Shown: positions 1 through 6,012 of the stretch, one piece after another
How the letters are laid out: each line of letters opens with the position of its first letter
How positions within the stretch are numbered: the first letter of the stretch is position 1
Origin: an uncultured Angelakisella sp.
Lineage (GTDB): Bacteria > Bacillota > Clostridia > Oscillospirales > Ruminococcaceae
Length of the DNA stretch: 13,770 nucleotides
Direction of reading: 5' to 3'
Assembly: GCA_910585525.1 (NCBI GenBank)
Contig: CAJUFR010000056.1
Span: 1-13,770, forward strand
Translations under genes and position numbers: made by a program
Notes under the pieces: model-generated
Seen by the model: the letters and a program-made list of their open reading frames with translations, nothing else
Database searches by the model: none
What the model was told of the DNA's origin: nothing

Positions 1-1
1 C

Positions 2-991
2 TCCACCATCAGCGGCATCCAGGGCACCGGCCTGGGGATGGCCATCACCAAAAACATCGTGGACATGATGAACGGCACCATCGAGGTGAAGAGCAGGCAG
101 GGGGTCGGCACCGAGTGCATCGTCGCCTTCACCTTCCGCCTCAGCGGCAAACCCAAGGAGCCCCCCGCCATCCCGGAACTGGCCGGGCTGCGGGCGCTGG
201 TGGTGGACGACGACTTCAACACCTGCGACAGCGTCTCCTGCATGCTGGGGGAGATCGGCCTGCGGGCGGAATGGACCCTCTCCGGCAAGGAAGCGGTGCT
301 TCGCACCCGGCAGGCGGTGATGCGGGACGATCACTACTTCGTCTATATCATCGACTGGCTGCTGCCGGATATGAACGGCATCGAGGTGGCCCGCCGCATC
401 CGGCAGGAGACCGGCAAGGACGTGCCCATCATCGTCCTCACCGCCTACGACTGGGCGGATATCGAGGAAGAGGCCCGGGAGGCCGGTGTCACCGCCTTCT
501 GCAGCAAGCCGCTGTTCCTGTCCGAACTGCGGGGCTGTCTCAACTCCATCGTCCGGGCCGACAAGCAGACCGAGGCCACCACCAAGGTCCGCCGCTCGGT
601 GCGGACCGGGCGCATCCTGCTGGTGGAGGACAACGAACTGAACCAGGAGATCGCCACCGCCATCCTGGAGGAGGCGGGCTTCACCACCGAGGTGGCGGAA
701 AACGGCCAGGTGGCGGTGGAGATGCTCACCCGGTCCCAGCCCGGCTACTACCAGCTGATCCTTATGGACGTGCAGATGCCGGTGATGAACGGCTACGAGG
801 CCACCCGGGCCATCCGCAAGCTGGAAAACCAGCGGCTGGCCAACATCCCCATCCTGGCCATGACCGCCAACGCCTTCGGGGAGGATAAGCAGGAGGCGCT
901 GCGCAGCGGCATGAACGGCCACATCGCCAAGCCCATCGACATCGAGATGCTCATCGACACCCTGGACGAGATGCTGGAGGACCAGGAGTAA
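2..991 (+). CDS. Hybrid sensor histidine kinase, 3' part (ATPase end plus two receiver domains); 5' end outside window
   Basis: Only the C-terminal 329 residues are visible, and the reading frame is open to the left edge. The first ~45 residues are the end of a HATPase_c domain, with the G2-type nucleotide-binding motif GTGLGMAITK (visible residues 8-17) and the usual NGTIEVKS strand. Two complete receiver domains follow. The first (about 65-185) has VVDDD, the phospho-acceptor Asp in IIDWLLPDMNG (codon 353-355), LTAYD and the Lys of CSKPL. The second (about 207-325) has LLVEDN, LMDVQMPVMNG (Asp codon 767-769), AMTANAF and IAKPID. Both keep all key acidic, Thr and Lys residues, so both should be phosphorylatable. 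There is no HPt domain and no DNA-binding output domain after the second receiver, so signalling must pass to another protein or act through phosphate competition. Input domains and ligand lie off-window. The architecture is certain; the pathway is unknown. Confidence 0.93.
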   Translation, partial: STISGIQGTGLGMAITKNIVDMMNGTIEVKSRQGVGTECIVAFTFRLSGKPKEPPAIPELAGLRALVVDDDFNTCDSVSCMLGEIGLRAEWTLSGKEAVLRTRQAVMRDDHYFVYIIDWLLPDMNGIEVARRIRQETGKDVPIIVLTAYDWADIEEEAREAGVTAFCSKPLFLSELRGCLNSIVRADKQTEATTKVRRSVRTGRILLVEDNELNQEIATAILEEAGFTTEVAENGQVAVEMLTRSQPGYYQLILMDVQMPVMNGYEATRAIRKLENQRLANIPILAMTANAFGEDKQEALRSGMNGHIAKPIDIEMLIDTLDEMLEDQE

Positions 992-1002
992 AAATACACA
1001 GC

Positions 1003-1029
1003 AAAAGAGGACCCGTGATCGGGTCCTCT
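1003..1029 (-). terminator. Left copy of a duplicated bidirectional terminator (U-tract on minus strand)
   Basis: A 9-bp stem (1006-1014 with 1021-1029, loop GTGATC) begins 15 bases after the kinase stop codon. It is preceded by AAAA, which becomes a short U-tract on the minus strand. On the plus side it is followed by CAGC rather than T's. It can therefore terminate minus-strand transcripts coming from the phosphatase gene, but poorly terminates the kinase transcript. Its 23-bp core (1007-1029) is repeated exactly at 1203-1225. Confidence 0.7.
1007..1029. repeat. 23-bp direct repeat, left copy, flanking the 1030-1202 element
   Basis: This copy is identical to 1203-1225, 196 bp away, and covers the whole terminator hairpin except its outermost base pair. 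The flanks differ outside the repeat: A-rich to the left of this copy, T-rich to the right of the other. That is the pattern expected if one ancestral site was duplicated by an insertion, or by a tandem duplication of a 196-bp unit. Confidence 0.8.
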
Positions 1030-1202
1030 CAGCTTGTCGAAAAAGTCTTTTCGACAAGCTGAGGCCCGCCGCTACGGCGGGGCTTATCCGCTTCCTTCGG
1101 TCGCTCGACGCGAAAAGAGGGGGTTTTCACCCCCCCTTTTCACACTTTTTCCCCCTCTTGACCGACAGACCCTCTTATGGGGAGAGTTTTTCTACAGCCT
1201 GG
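1030..1202. mobile_element. MITE-like non-coding element (173 bp) inserted in a terminator
   Basis: The segment lies exactly between two copies of a 23-bp sequence. Its ends are imperfect inverted repeats: 1030-1047, starting CAGCTTGTCGAAAAA, pairs with 1184-1201, ending TTTTTCTACAGCCTG, with 14 of 18 positions matching by my count. The left end is itself a perfect 14-bp-arm palindrome (1030-1043 with 1048-1061, loop AGTC). Inside are further hairpins (1065-1071 with 1075-1081) and a purine/pyrimidine pair (AAGAGGGGG near 1115-1123 and CCCCCTCTT at 1151-1159). No convincing gene is present; the open frame running through it starts at TTG inside the palindrome and has no ribosome site. I infer a non-autonomous element moved in trans by a transposase elsewhere. 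Its family cannot be named from this window. Confidence 0.65.
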
Positions 1203-1225
1203 GAGGACCCGTGATCGGGTCCTCT
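1203..1225. repeat. 23-bp direct repeat, right copy
   Basis: This is an exact copy of 1007-1029. It is the hairpin half that kept the ancestral T-run on its right side, while the left copy kept the A-run. See the element at 1030-1202. Confidence 0.8.
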
Positions 1226-1231
1226 TTTTTA
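1203..1231 (+). terminator. Right copy of the duplicated terminator (T-tract on plus strand)
   Basis: The same GAGGACCC/GGGTCCTC stem with loop GTGATC is followed here by a T-run through 1230. It is a good intrinsic terminator for plus-strand transcripts from the hybrid kinase, which now have to cross the inserted element first. It lies 15-43 bases past the end of the minus-strand phosphatase gene but has no U-tract in that direction. Confidence 0.75.
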
Positions 1232-1245
1232 TGTTTATATCTCCT

Positions 1246-2052
1246 TTAGATCAGTTTCAGCATCACTGGCTGGCGCTGGCGGTAGAAGGCAAAGTAGCGG
1301 AAGCCCACGCCGGTGAGGATATCCATGGCCACATCGAAGTCGGCGGCCAGGTCGGCGGCTTGGTGGGCGTCGCTGCCCAGGGTGACGACACGCCCCCCCA
1401 GCTGGTAGTAGTCCCGGATGATCCACAGCACCGGGATGGTCTTGCCCAGCCCCTGGCGGTAGCCGGAGGTGTTCACCTCCAGGCCCTTGCCGGTCTCCAC
1501 CAGCGTTTTCAGCGTCTCGTGGATGATATCCTCATAGGGGGTGAAGTCCACCGGGATGCGGTACTTCCCCCAGATGTACCGCTCCGGGTACCCCAGATGG
1601 GCCATGACGTCGAACCTGCCCCAAAGGGCCAGGTCGTAGCAGGCCCGGAAATACTGCTCCAGCACGGCGGACACCTGCACCGACGGGTCGTTGAAGTTGA
1701 TGTCGCAGATATCCTCCCCCGGGCTGAGGGAATGGATGGAACCCAAAACAAAGTCCAGATCCCCCCGGACCAGCAATTCCTCCGCCACCTCCGGGAAGAG
1801 TTGGGGCTGCCCCAACTCCACCCCCTTGGTGATCCGCAGCCAGCCCTTGTGCTGCTCCTGGAGCCGGGGGATCTCCTCCAGCACCTGGGGGAACCCCCGG
1901 CGCTGGTCGGGGATGTCACATTCGTAATGGTCTGTAAAGGCCAACCCCATCACACCGTGGTCCCGGGCAAAGGCGCAGACCTCCTCCAGGGTGGAATGGG
2001 CGTCGTGGGAATAGTTGGTATGAACATGGCTGTCAAAAACATTCAGCTTCAT
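1246..2052 (-). CDS. PHP-domain phosphoesterase, histidinol-phosphatase (HisJ/HisK) family
   Basis: This 268-residue protein is the usual length for the PHP-type histidinol phosphatases, which hydrolyse L-histidinol phosphate to histidinol in histidine synthesis. The metal-binding pattern of the family is intact: H9-x-H11 (FDSHVHTNYSHDA) with H16, D41-H42 (FTDHYE), E79 (KGVELG), H107 (GSIHS), H152 (MAHLGY) and D228-A-H230 (GSDAH). These fit a tri-nuclear metal site in a cytoplasmic TIM-like barrel. The ATG at 2050-2052 follows a GGGAGAG ribosome site (plus-strand 2061-2067) by 8 bases. The gene stands alone, with its own promoter and no other his genes in view, so another phosphoesterase substrate is possible. 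Family assignment is firm; substrate is inferred from the family. Confidence 0.88.
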   Translation of the reverse strand: MKLNVFDSHVHTNYSHDAHSTLEEVCAFARDHGVMGLAFTDHYECDIPDQRRGFPQVLEEIPRLQEQHKGWLRITKGVELGQPQLFPEVAEELLVRGDLDFVLGSIHSLSPGEDICDINFNDPSVQVSAVLEQYFRACYDLALWGRFDVMAHLGYPERYIWGKYRIPVDFTPYEDIIHETLKTLVETGKGLEVNTSGYRQGLGKTIPVLWIIRDYYQLGGRVVTLGSDAHQAADLAADFDVAMDILTGVGFRYFAFYRQRQPVMLKLI

Positions 2053-2174
2053 AAAGCGATCTCTCCCAAAGCAAGTTTCCTCCCTCCGCCCCCAAAAAGG
2101 GGCCGGGGACCGGCGTGGTGACGGACAGAAGCAGGCGTTCCGTCATTTCTATCTATGCTCCCCGCCGGGACGAT
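2053..2174 (-). other. Leader of the PHP gene with two hairpins
   Basis: From the predicted promoter, about 120 bases are transcribed before the ATG. They contain a 7-bp stem (TGACGGA at 2119-2125 with TCCGTCA at 2139-2145) and a 5-bp GC stem (2102-2106 with 2110-2114) followed on the minus strand by CCCTTTTT. I see no T-box consensus and do not recognise a known riboswitch. It may be a structured leader or simply GC-rich spacer. Confidence 0.3.
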
Positions 2175-2180
2175 GCCCCT

Positions 2181-2209
2181 ATTGTACCACGAAACCAGCT
2201 GTGTGTACA
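2181..2209 (-). promoter_or_regulatory. Predicted sigma-70/SigA promoter for the PHP gene
   Basis: On the minus strand, TGTACA (2204-2209; 4 of 6 to TTGACA) is followed after exactly 17 bases by TACAAT (2181-2186; 5 of 6 to TATAAT). A start site near 2174 would give a leader of about 120 bases before the phosphatase ATG at 2052. Confidence 0.6.
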
Positions 2210-2285
2210 GGTTTTTTACAATTTTTCTTTAAAATATTTTTGCCTCCCCGCCCCTCATTTGCAGGATTTTGCGCACTGATATTGC

Positions 2286-2338
2286 AAAACGGGCCAGCCA
2301 GGCCGTTTTTTCCCCGCCGTCCCGCCGGGAGACGGCGG
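2286..2338. other. Two adjacent strong hairpins between divergent promoters
   Basis: The first, AAAACGG (2286-2292) with CCGTTTT (2303-2309), has a bulged inner CC/GG pairing and is followed by a T-run to 2311, so it resembles a terminator. The second pairs CCGCCGTC (2314-2321) with GACGGCGG (2331-2338). No gene precedes them on the plus strand and none lies within them. The rest of 2210-2420 is AT-rich and holds no gene I can support. Confidence 0.4.
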
Positions 2339-2424
2339 CAGAACATCTTAAACCCTGTTCATTTTTTAGTCATAATAACCCCTTTTACCGGCAAAAGACG
2401 TTGTTTTTTCTCCACCAGGGTTCC

Positions 2425-2453
2425 TTGCAAAAAAAACATTTCCAGTGTATCAT
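2425..2453 (+). promoter_or_regulatory. Predicted promoter of the ATPase operon
   Basis: TTGCAA (2425-2430; 4 of 6) is followed after 17 bases by TATCAT (2448-2453; 5 of 6). An A-run directly downstream of the -35 may add curvature. The start site should fall near 2460, leaving about 57 bases of leader before the first ATPase gene at 2518. It is the best-scoring promoter by eye between 2200 and 2517. Confidence 0.6.
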
Positions 2454-2481
2454 ATCCCATGTATGGTATCCCAACGACAGT

Positions 2482-2510
2482 GGGGGAGATTCCCCCTTTT
2501 GGAAGGGAGG
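2482..2510 (+). promoter_or_regulatory. Leader hairpins overlapping the ribosome site of the first ATPase gene
   Basis: GGGGGA (2482-2487) pairs with TCCCCC (2491-2496) and is followed by TTTT, a short terminator-like hairpin. The CCCTT at 2494-2498 can instead pair with AAGGG (2503-2507), which would mask the GGGAGG Shine-Dalgarno (2505-2510) of the gene starting at 2518. The two structures share bases and exclude each other. Pairings are read from the sequence; a regulatory role is inference. Confidence 0.35.
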
Positions 2511-2517
2511 GAACTAG

Positions 2518-2841
2518 ATGAGAAGTGGTGACGACAACATCCTGGCCCGGCTGGTGGAACTGGACCGCAAGGCCTGCGCCATGGTGGAGGACGCCCAGGA
2601 AGCACTGGACGACACCCTTGCCAACACCGAACGGGACATGGAGCGTTTCCGCCAGACCTACACCGAAAAGGCGGTGCAGCGCATCGGCGTCGTCCGGGAC
2701 CAGGAGGGCAAAGCATCCCAGGCGGAGTTGGAGAGCATCTCCCAGCGGTACCAGGCCCTGATGGAGGGGCTGGAAAAGACCTACCAGGAGCGGCACGCCC
2801 AGTGGGAGGAGGAGATCTTCCAGCGGTGTGTCCAGAAGTGA
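2518..2841 (+). CDS. atpH: V/A-type ATPase subunit G/H-like peripheral-stalk protein
   Basis: This is a short, highly charged 107-residue protein with no membrane segment. Almost the whole chain reads as one amphipathic helix of the type LARLVELDRKA...MVEDAQEALDD...ERFRQTY, expected of the stalk subunit that forms a long coiled coil with subunit E. These proteins are poorly conserved, so the call rests on size, helix pattern and its place as first gene of a full ATPase operon. Start ATG 2518 follows GGGAGG by 7 bases. The stator subunits hold the catalytic head still while the rotor turns, on the cytoplasmic side. A GC-rich hairpin lies just after the stop codon. The symbol follows the G/H naming; in Enterococcus the equivalent gene is called ntpF. 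Confidence 0.75.
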   Translation: MRSGDDNILARLVELDRKACAMVEDAQEALDDTLANTERDMERFRQTYTEKAVQRIGVVRDQEGKASQAELESISQRYQALMEGLEKTYQERHAQWEEEIFQRCVQK

Positions 2842-2848
2842 CCCAGGC

Positions 2849-2869
2849 CCCGGGCCCCCCCGGCCCGGG
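2849..2869 (+). other. Intercistronic GC hairpin after the subunit H gene
   Basis: CCCGGGCC (2849-2856) pairs perfectly with GGCCCGGG (2862-2869) across a CCCCC loop, eight bases after the H stop codon. A smaller stem (GAACG 2872-2876 with CGTTC 2881-2885) follows. No T-run follows, so it is not an intrinsic terminator. It could act as an RNA stability or processing element between the H and C cistrons. Confidence 0.5.
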
Positions 2870-2923
2870 AAGAACGCGGGCGTTCCGCCATCCCCGGCGG
2901 CGCGCCAGGAAAGGAGTGTTGGT

Positions 2924-3973
2924 ATGCTGGGGTCCTTTTCCAACAAAGCCATCGCCGCCAAGGCCAGGGCGATGTACGGACACAGGGTGACCGCGGCGGA
3001 CTACGAGGAGCTGATGAAAAAGCGCACCGTGGGGGACGCGGCGGCCTACCTGCGGGACAACACCCACTACCGGGAGGTGCTGGGGCAGGTGGACGCCGCC
3101 GCCATCCACCGGGGCCAGCTGGAAAACCTGCTGCGCAGCTTCCGCTACTTCCAGTACCAGCGGCTCATCGCCTACAACTTCGGCCAGCAAAAGCTGTACC
3201 GCTACCTCTACTTCCGGGAGGAGATCCAGCAGCTGCTGGGTCTGCTGCGGTACCTTAGCGGCAAGGGCCAGGGCCAGGCGTCCGGCCAGTACGACTTCCA
3301 CTATGACCGGCGGCTGGTGGGCCACACCAGCTACGACCTGGAAAAACTGGTGGAGGTGGGCAGCTACCGGGAACTGCTGGACTTCTTTGGGGACACCCCC
3401 TACGGCAAGATCCTTCACCGCTTCCCCCCGGACCAGTCGGGCCAGATCGACCTGATGGGCTGCGAGCAGGCTTTCTCTACCTATTATTATAAGCAGCTGC
3501 TCACCACCATCGACCGGGAACTCACGGGGGACGCCAGAGCGGCCACCCGGGAGGTCATCTACCGGCGCATCGGCTACGAGAACCTGGTCCAGGCCTACCG
3601 TCTCAAGCGGTTCTTCCACAGCGGGGAGGAGTACATCCGCAGGAGCCTGCTCCCCTTCCGCACCCCCAGCGATAAACTCATCCAGCAGCTGATCCAGGCG
3701 GAAAGCACCGCCCAACTCCACGCCCTGCTGGAAAACGCCGGCCTTGCCCCGGAGGGGGCGGACCACGGCGGAGACTTCATCGAAAACATCATCCTCCGCC
3801 TGCGGGCCAAGCAGAGCAAACGGGACCTGCGCAATTCCCGCCACCCGGAGGTGGTGCTCCAGGCCTATATGGCCCAGCTGGAGATCGAACTGGATGACAT
3901 CATCAACATCATCGAATCGGTGCGCTACGGCCTGCCGGTGGAGGAGATGCGGGGGATGCTCAGCTCACAGTGA
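2924..3973 (+). CDS. ntpC: V/A-type ATPase subunit C (AC39/d-like)
   Basis: This 349-residue, soluble, mostly helical protein is the normal length for the C subunit, the funnel-shaped piece that sits on the membrane ring and couples it to the D/F shaft. Family-like stretches include the N-terminal ARAMYGHRVTAADYEELMK, the Tyr/Arg-rich middle (SFRYFQYQRLIAYNF) and YEIN-type repeats such as GYENLVQAYRLKRFF and the C-terminal PEVVLQAYMAQLEIELDD. I chose ATG 2924 because AGGAAAGGAG (2907-2916) lies at the right distance. The frame is open upstream to 2828, but that extension is Pro/Gly/Arg-rich, overlaps the end of the H gene and would span the intercistronic hairpin. Here C is the second gene, before I, rather than between E and F as in the Enterococcus and Thermus operons. 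Confidence 0.92.
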   Translation: MLGSFSNKAIAAKARAMYGHRVTAADYEELMKKRTVGDAAAYLRDNTHYREVLGQVDAAAIHRGQLENLLRSFRYFQYQRLIAYNFGQQKLYRYLYFREEIQQLLGLLRYLSGKGQGQASGQYDFHYDRRLVGHTSYDLEKLVEVGSYRELLDFFGDTPYGKILHRFPPDQSGQIDLMGCEQAFSTYYYKQLLTTIDRELTGDARAATREVIYRRIGYENLVQAYRLKRFFHSGEEYIRRSLLPFRTPSDKLIQQLIQAESTAQLHALLENAGLAPEGADHGGDFIENIILRLRAKQSKRDLRNSRHPEVVLQAYMAQLEIELDDIINIIESVRYGLPVEEMRGMLSSQ

Positions 3974-3988
3974 TAAAAATATAAACGC

Positions 3989-4001
3989 AAGAAAGGTGGT
4001 G
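3989..4001 (+). promoter_or_regulatory. Extended ribosome binding site of ntpI
   Basis: AAGAAAGGTGGTGA (about 3989-4002) matches the complement of the 16S rRNA tail (AGAAAGGAGGTGA) except for one base. It sits 5-6 bases before ATG 4008, which fixes that start. The same extended pattern recurs before ntpE, ntpA and the gene at 11872. Confidence 0.65.
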
Positions 4002-4007
4002 AAGTCT

Positions 4008-5954
4008 ATGTCCATTGAAAAAATGTCCCTGGTGACCATCCGGGGGGAGGGGGCGCAGCTGGACGAAGTGCTGCTGCGCTGCCTGGATTCCGGCAGCTTC
4101 CACCCGGAGACCGCCGGCAACTTCAGCGAATACTCCTCCGGCATCTCCACCATGAAGGAGGAGAACCCCTACGCTGGCCTTGCCAAAAGGCTGGGGGCCA
4201 TCGCCAAGGACGCGGACATAGATCTCGGCAACGCCGGCTTCGACGGGCTGGACCTTGACAACAAGGACTTCGGAAGCTACATCGACGGCCTGGACGCCAA
4301 ACTGAAAAAGCTGCTGGCAAAGAAGCGGGGCTCGGAGCAGCTGATCGAGTCCCACAGCATGGCGTTACAGCGGCTGGGGCACTTTACCAGCATGGAACTG
4401 GACCTGGACAGCCTCTTCGCCTGCAAGTACATCAAGATCCGGTTCGGGCGGCTGCCCAATGACAGCTACCAGAAGCTGCGCAGCTACAGCGACCGGCCCT
4501 TCCTCATCTTCTCCTTCGGGGAGGACGGCAGCTACAACTGGTGCCTCTACCTCTGCGCCTCGGCCGACGCCCAGCAGATCGACGGCCTGTTCCAGTCCCT
4601 TTACTTCGAGCGTATCCGGGTGCCGGACTACGCCCACGGCACCCCCCAGGAGGCGCTGAACTTCATCGAGGGGGACCTGAAGCGGGAGCAGGCGGCGCTG
4701 GAGGAGATCAAAGGAAAGATCGCCGCCATCGCCACAGGGGAGCAGACACGGGTGCAGAAGCTGTACGCCAAGCTGTGCATGCTGGGCAAGGCCTTTGAAC
4801 TTCGGGACAAGGCCGCTTTTGTCAAAAACGGCTTCGTGGTGCTGGGCTACATCCCCCGCAAGGAGGAGAAGCGGTTCTCCGGCATCTTCGCGGACATGGA
4901 CAAGGTCACTGTCGCCCTGAAAGACCCCAGCGAGGAGCCCCGGCTCACCGTGCCGGTGCGCCTGAAAAACAACTGGTTCGTCAAGCCCTTTGAGATGTTC
5001 GTGGACATGTACGGCCTGCCCTCCTACCAGGACATGGACCCCACCCCCTATGTGGCTGCCACCTACATCCTTCTCTTCGGCATCATGTTCGGTGACCTGG
5101 GCCAGGGGTTCGTTGTCACCCTGTTGGGCGCCTTCCTCTACAAAAAGAAGGGGATGGCCCTGGGAGGCATCATGTCCCGGGTGGGCCTTTCCTCCATGGT
5201 GTTCGGCTTCCTGTACGGGTCGGTGTTCGGCTTCGAGACGCTGCTCACCCCTGTCCACCAGGTGCTGTTCGGCCGCTCCCACCTCATCGAGGTGATGGAA
5301 AGCAGCTACACCAACTTCCTGCTGCTGGCCGCCGTGGCGGTGGGCGCCTTTGTCATCATCGCCTCTATCGGCTTCAACATCATCCTGGGGCTGCGGCGCC
5401 GGGATTGGGAACGGGTGCTCCTCTCCAACAACGGCCTGGCCGGGCTGGTGTTCTACCTGGCGGTGCTGTTCGCCGTGGTGGCCACCATGGTGCTCCAGAT
5501 CAACGTCCTCACCCCCCTCTACATCGTCCCCTTCTTTGTGGTGCCGCTGCTGGTGATGTTCGCCAAGGAACCCCTGGGCAAGCTGATCCGGGGGGAAAGG
5601 GAACTGTTCCACGAAGGGGTGGGCGGCTTTGTGGTGGAGAGTTTCTTCGAGATGTTTGAAGTGCTCCTCAGCTTTGTCACCAACACCATGTCCTTCCTCC
5701 GTGTCGGGGCCTTCGTGCTGGTCCACGCCGGCATGATGGTGGTGGTGTTCACCCTCTCCGGCATGGTGGGCGGCATCGGCAGCCCCATCGTCATCGTCAT
5801 CGGCAACATCTTTGTAATGGGCATGGAGGGCCTTATCGTGGGCATCCAGGTGCTTCGCCTGGAGTTCTACGAGATATTCAGCCGCTTCTTTAACGGCGAG
5901 GGCAGCCCCTTCATCCCCGCCGAGGTGGACTACTCCATCCAGGAGACCATGTGA
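4008..5954 (+). CDS. ntpI: V/A-type ATPase membrane subunit I (a-subunit homologue)
   Basis: This 648-residue protein is the stator part of the ion channel. The N-terminal ~340 residues are cytoplasmic, with an opening (MSIEKMSLVTIRG) typical of the family and helical coiled regions. The C-terminal half holds seven to eight membrane segments starting near residue 347 (PYVAATYILLFGIMFGDLGQG) and including 434-462, 475-498, 500-520 and the region around 550-620. Arg565 in SFLRVGAFVLVHAG (codon 5700-5702) corresponds to the conserved channel arginine that meets the ring carboxylate. The closing LRLEFYEIFSRFF motif is also characteristic. Start ATG 4008 has an extended ribosome site, and the frame upstream belongs to an overlapping shadow of ntpC. 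The gap to ntpC is 34 bases. Ion identity is not readable from this subunit alone. Confidence 0.96.
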   Translation: MSIEKMSLVTIRGEGAQLDEVLLRCLDSGSFHPETAGNFSEYSSGISTMKEENPYAGLAKRLGAIAKDADIDLGNAGFDGLDLDNKDFGSYIDGLDAKLKKLLAKKRGSEQLIESHSMALQRLGHFTSMELDLDSLFACKYIKIRFGRLPNDSYQKLRSYSDRPFLIFSFGEDGSYNWCLYLCASADAQQIDGLFQSLYFERIRVPDYAHGTPQEALNFIEGDLKREQAALEEIKGKIAAIATGEQTRVQKLYAKLCMLGKAFELRDKAAFVKNGFVVLGYIPRKEEKRFSGIFADMDKVTVALKDPSEEPRLTVPVRLKNNWFVKPFEMFVDMYGLPSYQDMDPTPYVAATYILLFGIMFGDLGQGFVVTLLGAFLYKKKGMALGGIMSRVGLSSMVFGFLYGSVFGFETLLTPVHQVLFGRSHLIEVMESSYTNFLLLAAVAVGAFVIIASIGFNIILGLRRRDWERVLLSNNGLAGLVFYLAVLFAVVATMVLQINVLTPLYIVPFFVVPLLVMFAKEPLGKLIRGERELFHEGVGGFVVESFFEMFEVLLSFVTNTMSFLRVGAFVLVHAGMMVVVFTLSGMVGGIGSPIVIVIGNIFVMGMEGLIVGIQVLRLEFYEIFSRFFNGEGSPFIPAEVDYSIQETM

Positions 5955-5979
5955 AAAGTGCCCACGGGCCATGTCGATC

Positions 5980-6004
5980 CGAATAAAACATTAAATTTGG
6001 AGGT
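5980..6004 (+). promoter_or_regulatory. AU-rich leader and strong ribosome site of ntpK
   Basis: The 58-base gap between I and K contains an AT-rich run (5980-5997, GAATAAAACATTAAATTT) leading into GGAGGT (5999-6004), 8 bases before ATG 6013. In so GC-rich a region this stands out. Similar AU-rich initiation regions raise translation of the c-subunit in F-type operons, so this may be how extra copies of the ring subunit are made. That role is inference. Confidence 0.5.
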
Positions 6005-6012
6005 ATCCGAAT

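Noticed and set aside
1034..1249. A short protein read through the inserted element and right-hand terminator
   Set aside because: It starts at TTG inside a palindrome, lacks a ribosome site and runs through terminator hairpins. It is more likely non-coding element sequence.
1177..2121. A plus-strand open frame opposite the PHP gene
   Set aside because: It lies antisense to a protein with a complete metal-binding motif set and begins inside the inserted element without a ribosome site.
2132..2145. GCAGGCGTTCCGTC resembling CGGGCGTTCCGCC at about 2877-2889
   Set aside because: The match is short and GC-rich, with different surroundings. It is within what chance would give in this composition.
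2201..2521. Small open frames in the intergenic region before the ATPase operon
   Set aside because: They span the predicted promoter, hairpins and ribosome site of the first ATPase gene and have no recognisable protein features.
2450..3844. A 464-codon minus-strand open frame opposite subunits H and C
   Set aside because: It crosses the operon promoter and an intercistronic gap, with Pro/Gly-rich filler. The plus-strand genes are supported by family features.
4365..5972. A 535-codon minus-strand open frame opposite ntpI
   Set aside because: The composition is His/Gln/Glu/Val-rich low-information sequence antisense to a clear membrane protein. It has no family motif or ribosome site that I could see.
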